DNA from: Bradyrhizobium murdochi
GTDB taxonomy: Bacteria; Pseudomonadota; Alphaproteobacteria; Rhizobiales; Xanthobacteraceae
DNA length: 64,000 nucleotides
Direction of reading: 5' to 3'
NCBI RefSeq assembly: GCF_000472965.1
Contig: NZ_AXAU01000010.1
Coordinates: 180,069 to 244,068 of the forward strand
Notes under the pieces: model-generated
What the model was told of the DNA's origin: nothing
What the model saw: only the letters and a program-made list of their open reading frames with translations
Database searches by the model: none
In this document: in pieces, positions 60,862-64,000 of the stretch
Layout: each line of letters starts with the position of its first letter
Numbering within the stretch: position 1 is the first letter of the stretch
Translations under genes and position numbers: made by a program

Positions 60862-62484
60862 ATGCCGAAAAGGCTTGAAGGCGATTTCGATTATATCGTG
60901 GTGGGCGCGGGCACCGCCGGCTGCATCATGGCCAACCGGCTGTCGGCCGATCCCAAAAACCGCGTGCTGATCCTGGAGGCCGGCGGCAACGACAACTGGA
61001 TCTGGTTTCACATCCCCGTCGGCTATCTCTTTGCGATCGGCAATCCCCGCTCTGACTGGATGTTTCGGACCGAGCCGGAGCCTGGGCTCAATGGGCGCTC
61101 CCTCGCCTATCCGCGCGGCAAGGTGATCGGCGGCTGCTCCGCCATCAATGCGATGATCTCGATGCGGGGCCAATCCGCCGATTACGATCACTGGCGCCAG
61201 CTCGGCCTCACCGGCTGGGGCTATGACGACGTAAAGCCGCTGTTCAAGCGGCTGGAGGATCATTTCCTCGGCGAAAGCGAACATCACGGCATTGGCGGCG
61301 GCTGGCGCATCGAGGCGCCGCGGTTGTCCTGGGAGGTTCTCGACGCGGTCGGCGACGCCGCCGAGGAAATGGGCATCAAGCGCATTGCGGATTTCAACAC
61401 CGGCGACAACGAGGGCGTGAGCTATTTCCACGTCAACCAGAAGCGCGGCCGGCGCTGGTCGTCCGCGCGCGGTTTTCTCAAGCCGGCGCTCAACCGCGCC
61501 AATCTGCGGCTGGAAAAGCACGTGCTGGTCGACCGGCTCATCATCGAAAACGGCCGCGCCGTCGGCGTGCGTTTCATCCAGAATAACGAGGTGGTCGAGG
61601 CCCGCACCAAAGGCGAAGTCGTGTTGTGCGCGGGATCGATCGGCTCGACGCAGGTGCTGCACCGCTCCGGCATCGGACCGGCCGACTGGCTGTCACCGCT
61701 CGGCATCGATGTGGTGCTCGACAGACCGGGTGTGGGGCGCAATCTGCAGGACCATCTGCAGCAGCGCGCGATCTACAAGGTCGAGGGTGTCCGCACGCTG
61801 AACGAGACCTACTGGTCGCTGGTCCGGCGCGGGATGATGGGGCTCGACTATGCCTTCCGCCGCCGCGGGCCGCTGACGATGGCGCCCTCGCAACTCGGCA
61901 TCTTCACGCGCTCCGACGCTACCCGCGCGCGCGCCAACATCCAGTTTCATGTGCAGCCGCTGTCGCTCGACAAGTTCGGCGATCCCCTGCACCGCTTCCC
62001 CGCGATTACCGTGAGCGCCTGCAATCTGCAGCCGACCTCGCGCGGCACCGTGCGCATCCGCGCGGCACGAGCTGACGAAGCGCCGTCGATCGCGCCGAAC
62101 TATCTCTCAACCGACGACGACCGCCAGGTCGCGGCCGATGCTATCCGCACCACGCGGCGGCTGATGAAGCAGAAGCGGCTCGAGCGATATCATCCGGTCG
62201 AATACCTGCCCGGCCCGAGCGTCGGCGACGATGATGCGTCACTGGCAAAGGCCGCCGGCGATATCGGCACCACGATCTTCCATCCCGTCGGCACCGCGAA
62301 GATGGGCACCGCCAACGATCCGATGGCGGTGGTCGACGAGCGGTTGCGGTTCTACGGCATCGGCGGATTGCGCGTCGCGGATGCGTCGGTGATGCCGACG
62401 ATCACATCGGGCAACACCAACACGCCGACGGCGATGATCGCGGAGAAAGGTGCGACGATGATCCTGGAGGATGTGCGCAAATAG
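60862..62484 (+). CDS. GMC-family oxidoreductase (choline dehydrogenase-like)
   Basis: A 540-residue FAD enzyme oxidising an alcohol. The FAD motif VGAGTAGCIMANRLSADPKN lies near residue 13, the first GMC signature PRGKVIGGCSAINAMISMRG near residue 87 and the second GSIGSTQVLHRSGIGP near residue 258. The catalytic His is in FHPVGTAKMG near residue 474, and GNTNTPTAMIAEKGA closes it. The substrate is unknown; choline or other polar alcohols are possible. It stands alone, divergent from the M20 gene. Confidence 0.93.
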   Translation: MPKRLEGDFDYIVVGAGTAGCIMANRLSADPKNRVLILEAGGNDNWIWFHIPVGYLFAIGNPRSDWMFRTEPEPGLNGRSLAYPRGKVIGGCSAINAMISMRGQSADYDHWRQLGLTGWGYDDVKPLFKRLEDHFLGESEHHGIGGGWRIEAPRLSWEVLDAVGDAAEEMGIKRIADFNTGDNEGVSYFHVNQKRGRRWSSARGFLKPALNRANLRLEKHVLVDRLIIENGRAVGVRFIQNNEVVEARTKGEVVLCAGSIGSTQVLHRSGIGPADWLSPLGIDVVLDRPGVGRNLQDHLQQRAIYKVEGVRTLNETYWSLVRRGMMGLDYAFRRRGPLTMAPSQLGIFTRSDATRARANIQFHVQPLSLDKFGDPLHRFPAITVSACNLQPTSRGTVRIRAARADEAPSIAPNYLSTDDDRQVAADAIRTTRRLMKQKRLERYHPVEYLPGPSVGDDDASLAKAAGDIGTTIFHPVGTAKMGTANDPMAVVDERLRFYGIGGLRVADASVMPTITSGNTNTPTAMIAEKGATMILEDVRK

Positions 62485-62540
62485 CTGCTTAACGAAGCAG
62501 CGCAGATGGCCCAACGGGCCATCCGGGCTGCACGCTCACC

Positions 62541-62807
62541 CTACTGCGCCCTGCGATAATGTCGCGTCGACCTCTGGCGCAGCCGCGGTTCGGGCGCAGG
62601 CACAGCTCCACCGTAGTACGCGCGGGAATTGTAATAGGCGTTCGATTGATCGAACGACCGGTATGCCGGCCGGCCGCCGAGCACGTCGGCATTGGGATAA
62701 TAGAAAGAAAAAGCGCCGGGCTCCTGGATCGCGGGTTGCGCGAACACGGGCGTTGCGATCGCGGTCATCAGCAACGCGGCGGCGAGTGTTGGGATAGACT
62801 TGGTCAT
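62541..62807 (-). CDS. small secreted protein
   Basis: An 88-residue protein with a clear signal peptide (IPTLAAALLMTAIATPVFAQ) and a short aromatic, Tyr/Arg-rich mature part (SNAYYNSRAYYGGAVPAPEP). Such proteins are common and uncharacterised in Bradyrhizobium. The ATG at 62807 has AGGATATC upstream. Function unknown. Confidence 0.78.
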   Translation of the reverse strand: MTKSIPTLAAALLMTAIATPVFAQPAIQEPGAFSFYYPNADVLGGRPAYRSFDQSNAYYNSRAYYGGAVPAPEPRLRQRSTRHYRRAQ

Positions 62808-63063
62808 TGGTGATATCCTCTTTTTATCGTGAAATCACTCCACCCAATTGGGTATCGCACCGCAAAAGCGGATAGCCGTGCGACGGCTCTCACCGCGATT
62901 TGAAAAGCCGTGCTTGAAAACGCGCGATGGCGTGAACAGACGCGCGGCGGTGGTAGGATAAGGCGAAGGCCGCCGGCTTCCGGTTGCAAGATCCGCAAAA
63001 CTGACACAGATTTCGGGCATTGCCGGAGCATAACGGCGAACGCAGGAATCGGAGGGCACGTCC

Positions 63064-63378
63064 ATGATCAAGGTAAGCGTAATGTATCCCAATACGCCCG
63101 GCGGGCGCTTTGATCACGACTACTACCGCGACAAGCATATGCCGCTCGTGAAAGCGCGCATGGGCGACGCCTGCAGGTCCTACACGGTTGACAAGGGCCT
63201 GGCCGGCGGCGCGCCCGGCGCTCCCGCCACCTATGTCGGCATGTGCCACATCTTCTGCGACTCAATCGAGGCGTTCCAGACCGGCTTCGGGCCGCATGCC
63301 AAGGAGATCATGGCAGACATCCCGAACTATACCGATCAGTCTCCGGTGATCCAGATCAGCGAAGTCGTCGTAGGCTGA
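63064..63378 (+). CDS. EthD-family protein
   Basis: A 104-residue ferredoxin-like alpha+beta barrel protein of the EthD family. The pattern KVSVMYPNTPGGRFDHDYYR, then DKHMPLVKARMGDACRSYTV, is typical. Family members help in ether degradation or act as small cyclases/dehydratases; most are uncharacterised. GGAGG lies about 9 bases before the ATG. A palindromic repeat follows 25 bases after the stop. Confidence 0.9.
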   Translation: MIKVSVMYPNTPGGRFDHDYYRDKHMPLVKARMGDACRSYTVDKGLAGGAPGAPATYVGMCHIFCDSIEAFQTGFGPHAKEIMADIPNYTDQSPVIQISEVVVG

Positions 63379-63403
63379 TGGCGTAGCCGCGGCTCGCAAT
63401 GAT

Positions 63404-63497
63404 GTAGGGTGGGCAAAGGCGCGCATGCGCCGTGCACACCATCCATCATCGAGCGCGTTTCGTGATGGTGGGCACGCTTGCGCTTTGCCCACCCTAC
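63404..63497. repeat. palindromic intergenic repeat, copy 4 (GTAGGGTGGGCAAAG family)
   Basis: A complete 94-base copy with arms GTAGGGTGGGCAAAGGCGCG and GCGCTTTGCCCACCCTAC-like ends and the inner ACACCATC and GATGGTGGGC pair. It follows the EthD gene. Confidence 0.9.
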
Positions 63498-63519
63498 AAA
63501 CTGCGAACTGATTTGCCTC

Positions 63520-64000
63520 GCGCCCAAGCGAAATTTCAATTCGCGGCTGCGGCCAATTGGCACGACCGGCAAATCACTTCTGATTTTCAGAAATCGTGTC
63601 AAGCCCAGGAATCAAAAATATTCCGCTTAACGCGAGAGGCAAATCAGTCACATATTCCGCCCGTCTCACCCATTGAGGGGCGCTCGCGATCGTCACGAAC
63701 GTGCGGTGAGATGCGGTGGACGCGGAATGCGCTAGACGTAGGCGCAGGAAGCGTACGGCGAAGTCGTGTGGTTCGGGCGCCGCGGTGCTGGCGTTAAGCT
63801 GCGTGAAACTATTTGCGCAGCGACGGAGGCAAAAGAGCCGTTCTCCGGGAAGAGCACGAAGTAAGCCGTAAAGCCATTGCGCAGGGAAGGCCGGGATGCT
63901 CCCGCTGTACCTGTATGCTCGTGTGCATTTTCTTTTGCGCAAATCGCACACGAGACCGCGGGTGCAGCCAGCACCCGGTCTTCCCTGCGCCCTCTGAATC
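63520..64000. repeat. long dispersed-repeat-like element, running off the window
   Basis: The stretch from AAATCACTTCTGATTTTCAG (about 63571) through GGGGCGCTCGCGATCGTCAC and GGAAGAGCACGAAGTAAGCC to the edge is familiar to me as a high-copy non-coding element of Bradyrhizobium and Rhodopseudomonas genomes. No open frame in it looks like a real gene. A small hairpin TTCTGA-ttt-TCAGAA lies at 63578-63592. Copy number cannot be tested here. Confidence 0.55.
63879..63990. ncRNA. candidate structured RNA (multi-branched fold)
   Basis: A closing stem of 17 base pairs (63879-63895 with 63974-63990, one G-U pair) surrounds CCCGC/GCGGG (63901-63905 with 63958-63962), which in turn encloses the 9-pair hairpin CTCGTGTGC/GCACACGAG (63918-63954). 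A further GGGTGC-agcca-GCACCC hairpin (63960-63976) competes with the closing stem's edge. Strand is undetermined; the fold may be a property of the repeat rather than a transcribed RNA. Confidence 0.35.

Larger units (their letters stand above)
63379..64000. other. non-coding right end of the window
   Basis: About 620 bases without a supported gene. It consists of the palindromic repeat at 63404-63497 and a longer repeat-like element from about 63520 to the window edge. Confidence 0.5.

Overview
The window looks like a chromosomal segment of a GC-rich alphaproteobacterium of the Bradyrhizobium type. Evidence: protein families typical of Rhizobiales (TIGR03808/TIGR03809 pair, DUF2336, NrsF, ImuA/ImuB/DnaE2 mutasome), a LexA operator of the alphaproteobacterial form GAAC-N7-GAAC, and several palindromic intergenic repeats of a kind I associate with Bradyrhizobium genomes. 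No phage, transposase, CRISPR array, rRNA or tRNA was seen.

Layout. 1-1853: a HerA-like ATPase cut by the left edge, then two small proteins (DUF2267-like, DUF4332). 1939-3657: folate genes folP-folB-folK. 3741-14539: a methylmalonyl-CoA mutase region (small subunit, a GFA-family protein, large subunit, a DUF3298 protein, a convergent SRPBCC gene, a complete TctC-TctB-TctA tricarboxylate-type transporter, the mutase chaperone MeaB, and a pyroglutamyl-peptidase overlapping meaB). 14764-16703: TIGR03808 and TIGR03809 genes. 17252-20297: minus-strand operon of an ECF sigma factor, an anti-sigma factor and a secreted subtilase. 20712-23031: a diguanylate cyclase and a DUF2336 protein. 23235-24421: a second ECF sigma factor with its NrsF-type membrane anti-sigma. 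24772-33705: a secreted protein, enoyl-CoA hydratase, acetyl-CoA hydrolase/transferase, TolC, three little-known membrane proteins and a LysM protein. 33769-41669: oxidoreductase, amidohydrolase, MTHFR-like and methyltransferase genes, a CaiB/BaiF protein with unusual domain order, and an SDR. 41917-49259: PilZ, membrane proteins, MgtC, an AraC regulator divergent from a frameshifted FAD monooxygenase, and an nfeD-slipin operon.

49531-57251 is a DNA-damage-response island: imuA-imuB-dnaE2 on the minus strand behind a LexA box, divergent from a fused DUF4130-UdgX gene. Both imuB and dnaE2 carry palindromic repeat DNA in-frame inside their coding sequence. The dnaE2 copy belongs to the same family as an intergenic repeat at 23042-23220. 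57505-63378: VOC protein, PPK2, M20 amidohydrolase, GMC oxidoreductase, a small secreted protein and an EthD protein. The right end (about 63520-64000) is a repeat-like non-coding stretch that can fold into a strong multi-branched RNA structure.

Main points to check: repeats colonising the SOS mutasome genes; a possible sigma/anti-sigma/subtilase circuit in which the anti-sigma ends in a subtilisin-propeptide-like domain; an autoregulatory SigF-type promoter that fixes a GTG start; a probable leaderless mutase mRNA; intergenic repeats that supply stop codons to neighbouring genes; and two apparent single-base frameshifts (FAD monooxygenase near 46522, small protein near 33493). All calls rest on reading the sequence and on memory of protein families; no search was run.
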